Origin: Gammaproteobacteria bacterium 54_18_T64
GTDB taxonomy: Bacteria > Pseudomonadota > Gammaproteobacteria > Pseudomonadales > Porticoccaceae
NCBI GenBank assembly: GCA_002162825.1
Contig: MAAU01000056.1
Span: forward strand, 1-42,855
DNA length: 42,855 nt
Direction of reading: 5' to 3'
Shown here: one piece after another, positions 7,758 through 16,071 of the stretch
How the letters are laid out: the number at the start of each line of letters is the position of its first letter
Numbering within the stretch: the stretch's first letter is position 1
Position numbers and translations under genes: made by a program
The notes under the pieces: model-generated
Database searches by the model: none
Told to the model about the DNA's origin: nothing
Seen by the model: only the letters and a program-made list of their open reading frames with translations

Positions 7758-10432
7758 GGGGCCCTTGGCTGCGGTTTTTTAGCCAGACCTTGCATGGGCG
7801 TTTATTGCTACTGTCTGCGGTGCCATTGATCTTATTGGCGGTTTTACTGACCGTGAATACTATTTTTGGGGAGAGGGCCGAGCTGCAGCGCGGCTACCTC
7901 AATTTAGGTCGGACTGCGACCACCTACTTGGCGGCGACCTCGGATTTTGCCCTCTATTCCGGTAATGAGCAATTGCTCGATACCCTGGCGACATCGATGT
8001 CGGATCTGGCGCAAATCGATGGTGTCGCATTTTTGAATGCCAATAGGGAGGTCCTGGTTTCAACCCTGAGGGGGCAGGTGCCGTGGTCGGCCTTACTTCC
8101 CGCGAATCTGGGTTTGGAGCATCACGCTATTGGCAGCCGACTTTATTTTGAGCGCCCCGTTGCTATCTCCGGCATTGAGATAGAGGACTACAGTGAGAGC
8201 CCGCCCGGCGGCGCTGAGGCTGTCACAGGCTGGGTCATTCTTGCCGTCGATATGTCGGCCATGGCGGCAGAGCAAAGGGGTGTGCTGATTCGTAATGGAG
8301 GCACCGCAGCGGGTTTGTTGATTCTGGTTTTTTTCCTGTCCTATGCCCTGGCCAGTGGCATGCTGGCGCCGATTACCTCGCTGACCGCGACCGTTGAAGA
8401 AATTGAAGGCGGTAACCTGGTGGCGCAGGCGCAAGCGAGCGGTGTCGAAGAGTTGGCGGCATTGGGTCGGGGTATCAACTATATGGCAAAGTCCATTGCC
8501 GACAGCCAGCGGGGCCTGGAACAGCGTGTCAGTAGTGCCACCGCGCGCCTGCGTATGTCGCTGGAAAATTTGCAGTTGAAAAACCTGGAACTGGAGTCAG
8601 AGCGCCAGAAAGCGGAGGAGGCAAGCCGAGCAAAAAGTGATTTTCTGGCGCGTATGAGTCACGAGTTGCGCACCCCCTTGAACTCAATACAGGGCTTTGT
8701 GCGTTTGCTTGAACAGTCCAGTTTGGATGCCTCGGAGCAACAGTATTGTGCGATTATTGAGCAGGCTTCCGAGCAGTTGTTGCTGTTGATTGACGACATT
8801 CTAGAGCATGCACGCTTGCAATCTGGTGTTATGGAGCTGGACGTTCAGCCCCTGGATATTGTCGCCTGCGTGGAAAACCCGGTGCGGCTGCAGGGCCCCT
8901 CGGCCTACGAAAAAAATGTCGAGGTAATCATCGACATCGACCCTGACTTGCCGATCTTCCTCTACGCTGATTCACTGCGTTTGCGCCAGGTGGTGTCAAA
9001 CTTGGTAGCCAATGCCATCAAGTTTACCGAGCGCGGGCATATTCTGGTAAGACTGACAAACGGTGGTGTCGTCGATGACAAGGTGAGCCTGGTCATCGAT
9101 GTCGAAGACACGGGTATCGGTATGTCGTCGGCCCAGCAGGATAAAATTTTTGAAGCGTTTACCCAGGCCGATACGACAATCACGCGTCGTTTTGGCGGTA
9201 CCGGACTGGGTTTGCCCATCGTGCAAGATTTGGTGAGCTTGATGGGTGGCGAGATTGATTTGTACAGCGAGGAGTCTGTCGGCTCTCGTGTGCGAGTTAG
9301 TCTACCTCTGGCCTTGCAAGTGGGGCACCGCCAGCTAGAACGCTTGAGTACGACCCTGGCGGTGTTTGACCCCGAAAGTGTTTCAAGGGAGTCGTTGGGG
9401 CACGCGGTACAGCGGATAACGGATGATCTACGCCTGTATGACGATTTTGAGGTGCTGATCAAAAGCTTGGTGATGAGAGATATCGAGGCCATTATCATTA
9501 GCTTGCCGATCAGTGATCTAGGGCACTCACTGGCCGATATGCTGGTGCGGCTAAGGGAATATACGCCGGTGCCTGTGTTTGTATTTTTACCACTCCGAGG
9601 CTTGCGTGGCAATGCTGTCTTTAATATTCAGGGTGTTGATAGCCTGGATATTAGCTATCTCGCCAAGCCCTGGTCTAGTGCGGAGTTTTATACCGTATAC
9701 AACTCCTTGCGGCACGGTTCGCTAGTTGGTAGCGGGGCGGTCGCGCCATTAACCGAGGTGAAAGTATTGGTGGCGGAGGATAATGATTTCAGCCGCCTTT
9801 TATTGTCGACTCTGCTCGAAAAAGCGGGTTGTGATCTTGAGGCGGTTGAGAATGGGCGCGAAGCCCTGGTGCGGTGTGAGCAGGTAGATTTCGATCTGCT
9901 GGCCTTTGATGTACATATGCCAGAACTCAATGGCATCGACGCACTGGCGTCGATCAGGGCGTCCGGAGGCTTAAATTCGACGACACCGGCAGTGATGCTC
10001 ACGGCGGATGTACTGCAGCACAACGAGCGACTGGCGAGTCTGCCAGGACGCAATGAAATGATACATAAGCCCTTCGATAATAAGCGCTTGATCGACTTGA
10101 TGTTGACCTTGTTGGATAGAAAGCCAAGCCGTGCACCCTTGCAAGATATCGCTACACGGCAGATACCTCGGGCGGAATTTTTTCAGGAGGTTGACCGGCT
10201 TTTGGTTAGCGCCGTCGAGACCTATCAGAATCGTGATGTCGTCGAATTGCGAGAAATTATTCACCAACTGCTGGGTATAGCGGGTGTCTTTAAGCTCGGT
10301 GAGCTGGAAAAACAGGTACAGGCTCTACACACCTTGGTGCAAGAGGAGGATGCCTGGGTGGGCGATGCCCTGCAATCGATAGAAGAGGAGTTTGCCCGCC
10401 TCAGGCTTGAGGCGGGCGAGGAGCGGGCTTAG
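7754..10432 (+). CDS. BarA-like hybrid sensor histidine kinase (HAMP, HisKA, HATPase, REC, HPt)
   Basis: An 892-residue membrane kinase with the domain order of BarA/GacS. TM1 is near 15-35, a periplasmic sensor region near 36-175, TM2 near 180-200, then HAMP and a coiled coil. HisKA holds the phospho-accepting His303 in MSHELRTPLNS. The ATPase domain shows NLVANAIKFTE, DTGIGMS and GGTGLGLPI. A degenerate receiver-like segment (about 530-650) is followed by an intact receiver (VLVAEDND, Asp719 in FDVHMP, Lys772). The C-terminal HPt carries His837 in HQLLGIAG, where the usual Lys of HxLKG is Leu. The GTG start overlaps the previous gene and has GGAG 8 bases upstream. No response regulator gene is adjacent, so the phosphate probably goes to a regulator encoded elsewhere, perhaps UvrY/GacA-like (inference). 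Confidence 0.9.
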   Translation: MRGPWLRFFSQTLHGRLLLLSAVPLILLAVLLTVNTIFGERAELQRGYLNLGRTATTYLAATSDFALYSGNEQLLDTLATSMSDLAQIDGVAFLNANREVLVSTLRGQVPWSALLPANLGLEHHAIGSRLYFERPVAISGIEIEDYSESPPGGAEAVTGWVILAVDMSAMAAEQRGVLIRNGGTAAGLLILVFFLSYALASGMLAPITSLTATVEEIEGGNLVAQAQASGVEELAALGRGINYMAKSIADSQRGLEQRVSSATARLRMSLENLQLKNLELESERQKAEEASRAKSDFLARMSHELRTPLNSIQGFVRLLEQSSLDASEQQYCAIIEQASEQLLLLIDDILEHARLQSGVMELDVQPLDIVACVENPVRLQGPSAYEKNVEVIIDIDPDLPIFLYADSLRLRQVVSNLVANAIKFTERGHILVRLTNGGVVDDKVSLVIDVEDTGIGMSSAQQDKIFEAFTQADTTITRRFGGTGLGLPIVQDLVSLMGGEIDLYSEESVGSRVRVSLPLALQVGHRQLERLSTTLAVFDPESVSRESLGHAVQRITDDLRLYDDFEVLIKSLVMRDIEAIIISLPISDLGHSLADMLVRLREYTPVPVFVFLPLRGLRGNAVFNIQGVDSLDISYLAKPWSSAEFYTVYNSLRHGSLVGSGAVAPLTEVKVLVAEDNDFSRLLLSTLLEKAGCDLEAVENGREALVRCEQVDFDLLAFDVHMPELNGIDALASIRASGGLNSTTPAVMLTADVLQHNERLASLPGRNEMIHKPFDNKRLIDLMLTLLDRKPSRAPLQDIATRQIPRAEFFQEVDRLLVSAVETYQNRDVVELREIIHQLLGIAGVFKLGELEKQVQALHTLVQEEDAWVGDALQSIEEEFARLRLEAGEERA
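10394..10417. other. GC-rich hairpin at a convergent gene junction
   Basis: A perfect 10-bp inverted repeat (GCCCGCCTCA / TGAGGCGGGC, loop GGCT) lies inside the last codons of the hybrid kinase and just downstream of the serA stop on the other strand. There is no T-run on either side, so it is not a standard terminator. It may still protect 3' ends or pause polymerase where the two genes collide. Confidence 0.5.
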
Positions 10433-11601
10433 CTCAGTACTCGCAGGCGGATAACGCCGTCTACGGCGGCAATGGCGGCGACAACCTCGTCGCTGGGCAG
10501 CTGCTCAACATCGATAATATTGTAGGCAATATTGTTGCGGCTCTTGTTCACCAGGTCGATTACATTGTTGTTGCTGTCGGCGAGAATGCCCAGCACGTTG
10601 CCGAGCACCTTGGGTACATTGTCGTTGCTGAAGGTGATGCGATGGCCCTCGTTTCTGGCCATGGCAATGGGGGGAAAATTGACTGAATTTTTGATATTAC
10701 CGTTTTCTAGGAATTCCATGAGCTGGTCGGCGGCCATAATCGCACAGTTTTCTTCGGCCTCCTGAGTGCTGGCGCCAATGTGAGGGGTCAAAATCACATC
10801 GGGGCGCCCGAGCAGGTCGGGGGTGGGGAAGTCGGCGATATAGCCCCCGAGCTGTTGCTTGTCGAGGGCGGTAACGAGAGCGGCGGTGTCGACAATTTCT
10901 TCACGGGCGAAGTTGAGCAGCTTGGCGCCAGGCTTGAAGCAGCGCAGGGTCTCGGCGTTAATCATATGCCGGGTGGCTTCAATGGCTGGGACATGGAGGG
11001 TAATAAAATCTGCCTGGCCCAGGAGACTTTGCAGGTTGTCCATTTTGCCGATAGTGCTCGATAGCTGCCAGGCGGCTTCCACGGAGATGGCCGGGTCATA
11101 GCCGATCACGTTCATGCCCAGTTCCAGGGCCATGTTGGCGACATTGGCACCGATGGCACCGAGGCCGACGACACCCAGGGTTTTGCCCTGTAGTTCACTG
11201 CCGGCAAAACGCTTCTTTTCTTTTTCTAGCAGCTTCGACATCTCGCCGGCATCATTCATATCACTCAAGGACTGGGCGTAGTTGATGCCGCCGATAATGT
11301 CTCGCGAGCCAAGTAGCAAGCTGGCGGCAACCAGTTCTTTTACCGCATTGGCATTGGCGCCGGGAGTATTGAAGACCACCACACCCTTGGTGGAGTAGTC
11401 GGCGACGGGAATATTGTTAACGCCGGCACCGGCGCGGGCAATGGCCAGCAGGCTTGCGGGGATTTCCTCACCATGGAGTTTGTGGCTGCGCAGCATAAAG
11501 GCATCGGGCTGGGCGAACTCACTGGCAATTTCATAACTCTGGCGGGGAAAACGGTCGAGACCCTTGCTGGAGATTTGATTGTAGGTGCGTACTTTGTGCA
11601 T
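10429..11601 (-). CDS. serA: D-3-phosphoglycerate dehydrogenase with ACT domain
   Basis: A 390-residue NAD-dependent enzyme for the first step of serine synthesis (3-phosphoglycerate to 3-phosphohydroxypyruvate). The Rossmann motif GVVGLGAIGANVANMA is present. The catalytic Arg lies in LNFAREEIVD and the catalytic His in TPHIGASTQEAEENC. A C-terminal ACT-type region (about 320-390, NVPKVLGNVLGILADSNNNV) would bind serine for feedback control. It follows serC in the same direction (67-base gap, AAGGA ribosome site), so serC-serA is an operon. Its stop codon overlaps that of the convergent kinase gene (TAA at 10429-10431, TAG at 10430-10432). It is shorter than the roughly 410-residue E. coli type. 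Confidence 0.93.
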   Translation of the reverse strand: MHKVRTYNQISSKGLDRFPRQSYEIASEFAQPDAFMLRSHKLHGEEIPASLLAIARAGAGVNNIPVADYSTKGVVVFNTPGANANAVKELVAASLLLGSRDIIGGINYAQSLSDMNDAGEMSKLLEKEKKRFAGSELQGKTLGVVGLGAIGANVANMALELGMNVIGYDPAISVEAAWQLSSTIGKMDNLQSLLGQADFITLHVPAIEATRHMINAETLRCFKPGAKLLNFAREEIVDTAALVTALDKQQLGGYIADFPTPDLLGRPDVILTPHIGASTQEAEENCAIMAADQLMEFLENGNIKNSVNFPPIAMARNEGHRITFSNDNVPKVLGNVLGILADSNNNVIDLVNKSRNNIAYNIIDVEQLPSDEVVAAIAAVDGVIRLRVLS

Positions 11602-11668
11602 AGTTGTTCCTTTATGTGAGCCTTTATGAGGCTTTTGTGCTGTTTTAGCTCGACGAGCTGAATATCAA

Positions 11669-12802
11669 TTAAGTTTGGCTGATTTGTTCATAGGCCCAGG
11701 TGAGCCAGGGCATCAGAGTTTGCAGATCGCTTTGTTCAACGGTGGCCCCGCACCAAATGCGCAGGCCTGCAGGGGCATCGCGGTAGGCGCCGATATCAAA
11801 GGCGACGCCTTCGCTGTCGAGTAGTTTAGCGAGGGCTTTTACCTGCTCGGCTTCGAGGCGGAGGGTCAGGCAAACACTGGTGTTGGAGCGCGTGGCCTCA
11901 TCCTGGGCGAGAAAGCCTATCCAGTCATTGGCGGCGACAAAATCTTCAATCACCTTCAGGTTGGCCACGGAGCGAGCGATGCTTGCCTCGACACCGCCAA
12001 TGGCACGCACCCAGTCCAGCGCATCGAGATAATCGGCAACACAGAGCATAGAGGGCGTATTGATGGTCTCGCCCCTGAAAATCCCCTCGTTCAATTTGCC
12101 TTTCTTGGTCATGCGGAATATTTTCGGCATTGGCCAGGGCGGGGTATAAGTTTCGAGGCGTTCAACGGCACGGGGGCTGAGTATTAGCATGCCGTGGGCG
12201 CCCTCGCCCCCGAGTACTTTCTGCCAGCTAAATGTGACCACGTCGAGCTTGTGCCAGGGAAGTTCCATGGCGAAAACAGCGGAGGTGGCATCGCAAATAG
12301 TCAGGCCGGTGCGCTCATCGCTAATCCAATCGCCGTCGACAACCTTGACGCCCGATGTGGTGCCATTCCAGGTAAAAACGGTGTCGTGCTCGGGATTGGC
12401 AAGGGACAGGTCGGGTAACAAGCCGTAGTCGGCGCGATGGGCGCTAACGTTATCGAGTTTGAGCTGGTTGTTGATGTCGCCAACCCAGCCCTCACCGAAG
12501 GATTCCCAGGCAAAAATATCGACCGGTTTGGCACCGAGTAGTGACCACAGGGCCATCTCCACCGCGCCAGTATCCGATGCCGGTACCACGCCGAGTCGGT
12601 AACCTTCGGGTAGGCCGAGCAATTCCGCAGTGTCGGCGCAGGCGCGGGCCAGGGCTTTCTTGCCAATGGCGGAGCGGTGAGAGCGGCCCAGGGTCGAAAT
12701 ATCGAGGGCTTCGACCTTGTAGCCGGGCCGCTTGCTGCAAGGCCCTGAAGAAAAATTCGGGTTGGCCGGTTTTACAGTGGGCTTACTTGCGGAGGGCGTC
12801 AT
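11669..12802 (-). CDS. serC: Phosphoserine aminotransferase, archaeal/alphaproteobacterial type
   Basis: A 377-residue PLP enzyme that transaminates 3-phosphohydroxypyruvate to phosphoserine. The N-terminal [13 protein letters not shown] and [11 protein letters not shown], and the PLP-lysine segment [14 protein letters not shown] (Lys195), match the branch described for Methanosarcina and rhizobia (TIGR01365-like) rather than the E. coli SerC branch; this assignment is from memory of the family. It forms an operon with serA just downstream. Gammaproteobacteria more often carry the other type, with serC next to pheA or gyrA, so this serC-serA pair may have been acquired or may be a lineage replacement. 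Confidence 0.9.
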   Translation of the reverse strand: MTPSASKPTVKPANPNFSSGPCSKRPGYKVEALDISTLGRSHRSAIGKKALARACADTAELLGLPEGYRLGVVPASDTGAVEMALWSLLGAKPVDIFAWESFGEGWVGDINNQLKLDNVSAHRADYGLLPDLSLANPEHDTVFTWNGTTSGVKVVDGDWISDERTGLTICDATSAVFAMELPWHKLDVVTFSWQKVLGGEGAHGMLILSPRAVERLETYTPPWPMPKIFRMTKKGKLNEGIFRGETINTPSMLCVADYLDALDWVRAIGGVEASIARSVANLKVIEDFVAANDWIGFLAQDEATRSNTSVCLTLRLEAEQVKALAKLLDSEGVAFDIGAYRDAPAGLRIWCGATVEQSDLQTLMPWLTWAYEQISQT

Positions 12803-12904
12803 GGCGATTCCTTAAAATGAGAGCAGCATTGCTGGTTTGCCCAGCGGCGTGCGCGAAAAGGCGGCAATTTTACTGATCGTCAGCCTTGTTGCATAGGGGG
12901 TGGG

Positions 12905-12910
12905 TATAAT
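12905..12910 (+). promoter_or_regulatory. Candidate -10 box upstream of the ASCH gene
   Basis: A perfect TATAAT lies about 135 bases before the ASCH-domain start. No good -35 box is found at 16-18 bases, so an activator may be needed or the match may be chance. The remaining leader up to 13042 holds only a weak 5-bp hairpin (GTCTT / AAGAC). Confidence 0.35.
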
Positions 12911-13042
12911 GCTCTCGCTTGTCTTATTGTTGAAGACGATGGAGAGGTTCGGAGCAATATAGTCCCACCTGATCTAGATCTTTATAAATACGTACTTATT
13001 TGGTAACTTTTTATTTAATTGATAGGAGGAATAGAAGCAATC

Positions 13043-13375
13043 ATGAGTGATTATCCTGAGAAAACCTGTGAAATAGGCAACCTTGTGCGCCATCCCAAGT
13101 CGGTTGCGGCCGTGCGCAGTGGCCAGAAAACCCAGCAGCGCCGCGATGGCGTATACGCCTATCCCGGTGACACCTTTGCATTGGAAGGCGATACCTTTGA
13201 GGTGGTTTCACTGGAGCGCCAGCGCCTCGGTGATATGTGCGATGCCGATGCTCGCGCCGAGGGCTACCCCGCCCTTGAGGTCTACAAGCAGGTGATACTC
13301 AGCATGCACGCCGGTATGACCTGGAATGAAGATGATTTGGTTTGGGTGCACCAGTTCGCAAAACAAGGCAGTTAA
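13043..13375 (+). CDS. ASCH-domain protein (PUA-like fold), YqfB-related
   Basis: A 110-residue protein, started at the ATG at 13043 because AGGAGGA precedes it by 12 bases. It shows the ASCH pattern: SGQKTQQRRDG (Lys29), a YPGDTFAL turn, a strand FEVVSLERQRLGD, an acidic helix DADARAEGYPALEVYK (Glu73), and a final strand WVHQF. ASCH proteins bind RNA or nucleosides; E. coli YqfB hydrolyses N4-acetylcytidine with Lys21, Thr24 and Glu74. Here the Lys and Glu appear to be present, but the position of the YqfB Thr24 seems to be Gln, so the same activity is not assured. It stands alone between serC and the pilin cluster. No clear terminator follows; 13376-13630 shows nothing further that I can support. 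Confidence 0.75.
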   Translation: MSDYPEKTCEIGNLVRHPKSVAAVRSGQKTQQRRDGVYAYPGDTFALEGDTFEVVSLERQRLGDMCDADARAEGYPALEVYKQVILSMHAGMTWNEDDLVWVHQFAKQGS

Positions 13376-13630
13376 GTTTTAGCCCGGCTCACCTTCGCTT
13401 GGCCGCTTAACTCCCCTTTTTCTGCCGTTCATCCCCGTTGCGATCACGGTTGGAGATAAGCGGTTTTTCGTGGCGATAGGTGGGTCAATTGGGCCTGCCC
13501 GTCGGCGCTATACTCGGTTTCCCCATCTATTTTTCCCGCCACTTGAATGTGGATGACTTGCGAACACTATCAATGTTTAAGGATGGCAGAGTTGCTACCG
13601 TGCAAGGGAATTAACCGGTGAATAGAGCAA

Positions 13631-14170
13631 ATGCACAATAAAATGGCTTCAGGCCAACAGGGCTTTACCTTAATAGAGATGATGATCGTGATTGCGATTA
13701 TTGCCATCGTCTTGTCTCTAGCCGTGCCCTCGTTTAATGAATTCTTTGAAAAAAATCGTCTCAAACGTGCAGCGGAAGAGGTTTATAGCCTTGTCACCAA
13801 GGCGCGGGCAGAGGGTGTCATACGCAGTGCCGATATGTCAGTTGCGGTGAATACGGGCTCATGGTGTGTAGGCTATGCAGCTGCGGCCGGCTGTAATTGT
13901 ACTGCGGCAGATAGTTGTGTTGTACCCATTGCTGGTACGGATGTGTTGCAAGTGGTTGATGGCGGTGATTTTTCTGGCGTGACTATTGCCGAGACCTTTG
14001 CAGGTGTTGGTACGACCTTTGACAATGTAGAAGGCTCGGCAGGAACAGGCAGGGTAAGTCTTTCTGCCGCTGATTGGGATTTGGACGTCATTGTCAGCGG
14101 AATGGGGCGAGTGATAATTTGTGCTCCAGCCAGCAGTCAGTCGACCATGGGGTATAGCGCATGTCCATAA
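13631..14170 (+). CDS. fimT: Type IV pilus minor pilin, FimT/GspH family
   Basis: A 179-residue pre-pilin. The short positively charged leader ends in QQG, followed by FTLIEMMIVIAIIAIVLSLAVPSF: prepilin peptidase cuts after the Gly, and Glu5 of the mature chain is present. The body has the GspH-like helix (EEVYSLVTKARAEGVIRSADMSV) and several cysteines (WCVGY, CNCTAADSC, IICAP, SACP), probably paired by DsbA. It begins a five-gene pilin cluster and overlaps pilW by 10 bases, implying coupling. No convincing ribosome site is seen before the ATG. Confidence 0.85.
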   Translation: MHNKMASGQQGFTLIEMMIVIAIIAIVLSLAVPSFNEFFEKNRLKRAAEEVYSLVTKARAEGVIRSADMSVAVNTGSWCVGYAAAAGCNCTAADSCVVPIAGTDVLQVVDGGDFSGVTIAETFAGVGTTFDNVEGSAGTGRVSLSAADWDLDVIVSGMGRVIICAPASSQSTMGYSACP

Positions 14171-14904
14171 TAGTGAAACCTCAAAACCCCCTGCGGGGTC
14201 GAGCGAGAGGTATTGGTTTAGCCGAGCTATTGATAGGCCTGGCTGTGGGAAGCTTGATTGTGGCCGGTGCACTGACGGTTTTCGCCAAAATCAGTTTCTC
14301 CGGCCTGGAAAATGTTCGCATGGTCAGGCTTACCGAGCAGCTACGCACTAATCTCGGTGTCATACGCCGAGATCTCCAGCGAGCTGGCTATGTCGATGCC
14401 TGGGAGACAGGCGTGGCAACCGAGATAAGTCATTTAAAGCTCGCTGAAATGGGCGTTTTTGGCACGGTTAGCCTCGGTGGTACTTGTGCCGACGGTGATG
14501 GTGATGGTGCCAATGAGTGCGATTGTATTAGTTATAGCTATGACCGTGATCGAGACTTTGTGCAGGATCCCGATGAAATCTTCGCTTTCCGGCTCAATGG
14601 CACTGAGATTGAGAGAGACACTCTGGATGCTACCTGTGCGGGTGGTGCCGGCTGGCAAGCGGTTACTGATGACGAAGTAAATATAGAAGTTTTAACGTTT
14701 GAACTGGATCCGGGCTCTACCATTACGGAGCTAGACGATGGTGTTGGCAATGATGATGGTATTTGTGAATCGGGTGAGGTCTGTTTAGCGCGCCGCAAAA
14801 TTAATGTCGTGCTGGAGGGCAGTCTGGCGGCAGACTCCGACTTTACGGTTCGATTGCGAGACGACATCAAGGTTAAAAACGACCACTACTACACCATGCC
14901 CTAG
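14161..14904 (+). CDS. pilW: Type IV pilus minor pilin, PilW-like, with Asp-rich loops
   Basis: A 247-residue pre-pilin. The processing site is RG|IGLAELLIGLAVGSLIVAGA, with IGLAE in place of FTLIE, while Glu5 is kept. The helix continues with RLTEQLRTNLGVIRRDLQRAGYVD, a hallmark of PilW. Two acidic loops stand out: CADGDGDGANECDC near residue 107 and DDGVGNDDGICESGEVC near 195. They resemble DxDxDG calcium loops flanked by cysteines. Minor pilins of this type help prime pilus assembly at the inner membrane. The gene overlaps fimT by 10 bases. Calcium binding is an inference from the motif. Confidence 0.8.
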   Translation: MSIIVKPQNPLRGRARGIGLAELLIGLAVGSLIVAGALTVFAKISFSGLENVRMVRLTEQLRTNLGVIRRDLQRAGYVDAWETGVATEISHLKLAEMGVFGTVSLGGTCADGDGDGANECDCISYSYDRDRDFVQDPDEIFAFRLNGTEIERDTLDATCAGGAGWQAVTDDEVNIEVLTFELDPGSTITELDDGVGNDDGICESGEVCLARRKINVVLEGSLAADSDFTVRLRDDIKVKNDHYYTMP

Positions 14905-14934
14905 CGGCGAGTGGTAATAGATAAGGTTAGGAAA

Positions 14935-16059
14935 ATGACTATGAATACTCAGCTGGGTAGTAAGCAACGAGGAGCCATCGCGCTAATTATCACCTTGATC
15001 TTGGTGGTGATCGCCAGCCTAAGCTCATTGGTGGTAAATAAATCGGCCATAGAAGAGCAAAAAAGAAGTGGTATCGACCTGCGCAACAAGGAGGTCTACG
15101 CGGCCGCAAATGGTGCCCTGGAATACGGTATTTACGAGTTGATGCGCTTGTATAACGATAAGATCGATGCCGATACCATGAATACAGCAACGCCTGCCTG
15201 GGATACTACGGATGCCGGTGGGACTGCAGTGGCAAGCTATGATCCCTATGGCGATGGCTCGGTTACAACGCTGGCTCAGGGTATCGACGCTTTTACTCCG
15301 GCGATCACTTATACCCTGCTAACGGCCGAAGGCGAGCAACCGGCCGTGATTGAGATAACGGCGCCGGTTGTCGGGGTTGCAGAAACGCATGTCAACAAAA
15401 CGGTCAGTGTGCGAGTCATGAGGGCAAATCTAGGGACTCCCTCTCTGTTTAATGGGCCGCCATTGATCGTCGAGGATTGTATACCCGCAGGCGCGGTGAC
15501 TGGCACCCCGGATGTTAGACCCCTGGGTAATGGTGGGGTGGCTATAGCAACAATAACGGGCTCTACCGCAGATACTTCGTGTTTGGATCCGGGCCACTTT
15601 ACCGTTGATAACGACGGGGTTGTCGGGGAGCCTCTCAGTGATGACCCTAATCTGGATCTATTTACGTCGATGTTTGCAGGCTACAGTGAAGCGACACTGC
15701 AAGACGCGGCTGCGGTCTCGGACGATGTGTATTTTATTACAAGCACTAGCCCCTGGAGTACCGACCTGGGCTCTCTAAGTAACCCCGTCATACTCTATTT
15801 TGCCGAAGAGGCGGAGTGCCCCGCGATTAACGGCGGGGCTATTATTTATGGCACGGTTTATTACGCCGCCCCCGATGGTGGTTGCGCGAACCCGGGGCCG
15901 GGCAATGCGAAAATTTTTGGCACCATGGCGTTTGAGGGTGACTTGAATCAGCTCAACGCAAATGTTGAGTTGATTGGGGTCGATTATTCTAATGCCGACG
16001 GAACTGATACTTCAATTTCTATCATTTCTGTATTACCGGGTTCCTGGCGTGACTTTTAA
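14935..16059 (+). CDS. pilX: PilX-like type IV pilus minor pilin, enlarged
   Basis: About 374 residues from the ATG at 14935, or 372 from the ATG at 14941; TTAGG lies just upstream. The N-terminus QRGAIALIITLILVVIASL has the PilX-N pattern (PF14341-like): Gly before the cut site and no Glu5. The helix ALEYGIYELMRLYN follows. Usual PilX proteins have roughly 170-200 residues; this one carries a large extra C-terminal beta-rich domain (about 150-370) with paired cysteines (VEDCIPAG, TSCLDPG, ECPAINGG, GGCANPG). The last part (GGAIIYGTVYYAAPDGG, KIFGTMAFEGDL) looks like repetitive beta-strand turns. It probably caps or modifies the pilus tip. The domain's function is unknown. Confidence 0.75.
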   Translation: MTMNTQLGSKQRGAIALIITLILVVIASLSSLVVNKSAIEEQKRSGIDLRNKEVYAAANGALEYGIYELMRLYNDKIDADTMNTATPAWDTTDAGGTAVASYDPYGDGSVTTLAQGIDAFTPAITYTLLTAEGEQPAVIEITAPVVGVAETHVNKTVSVRVMRANLGTPSLFNGPPLIVEDCIPAGAVTGTPDVRPLGNGGVAIATITGSTADTSCLDPGHFTVDNDGVVGEPLSDDPNLDLFTSMFAGYSEATLQDAAAVSDDVYFITSTSPWSTDLGSLSNPVILYFAEEAECPAINGGAIIYGTVYYAAPDGGCANPGPGNAKIFGTMAFEGDLNQLNANVELIGVDYSNADGTDTSISIISVLPGSWRDF

Positions 16060-16071
16060 GGAGAGGCTGTA

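Noticed and set aside
13376-13630. Promoter or small gene before fimT
   Set aside because: A TATACT-like box exists, but no -35 at a proper distance and no supported open frame were found.
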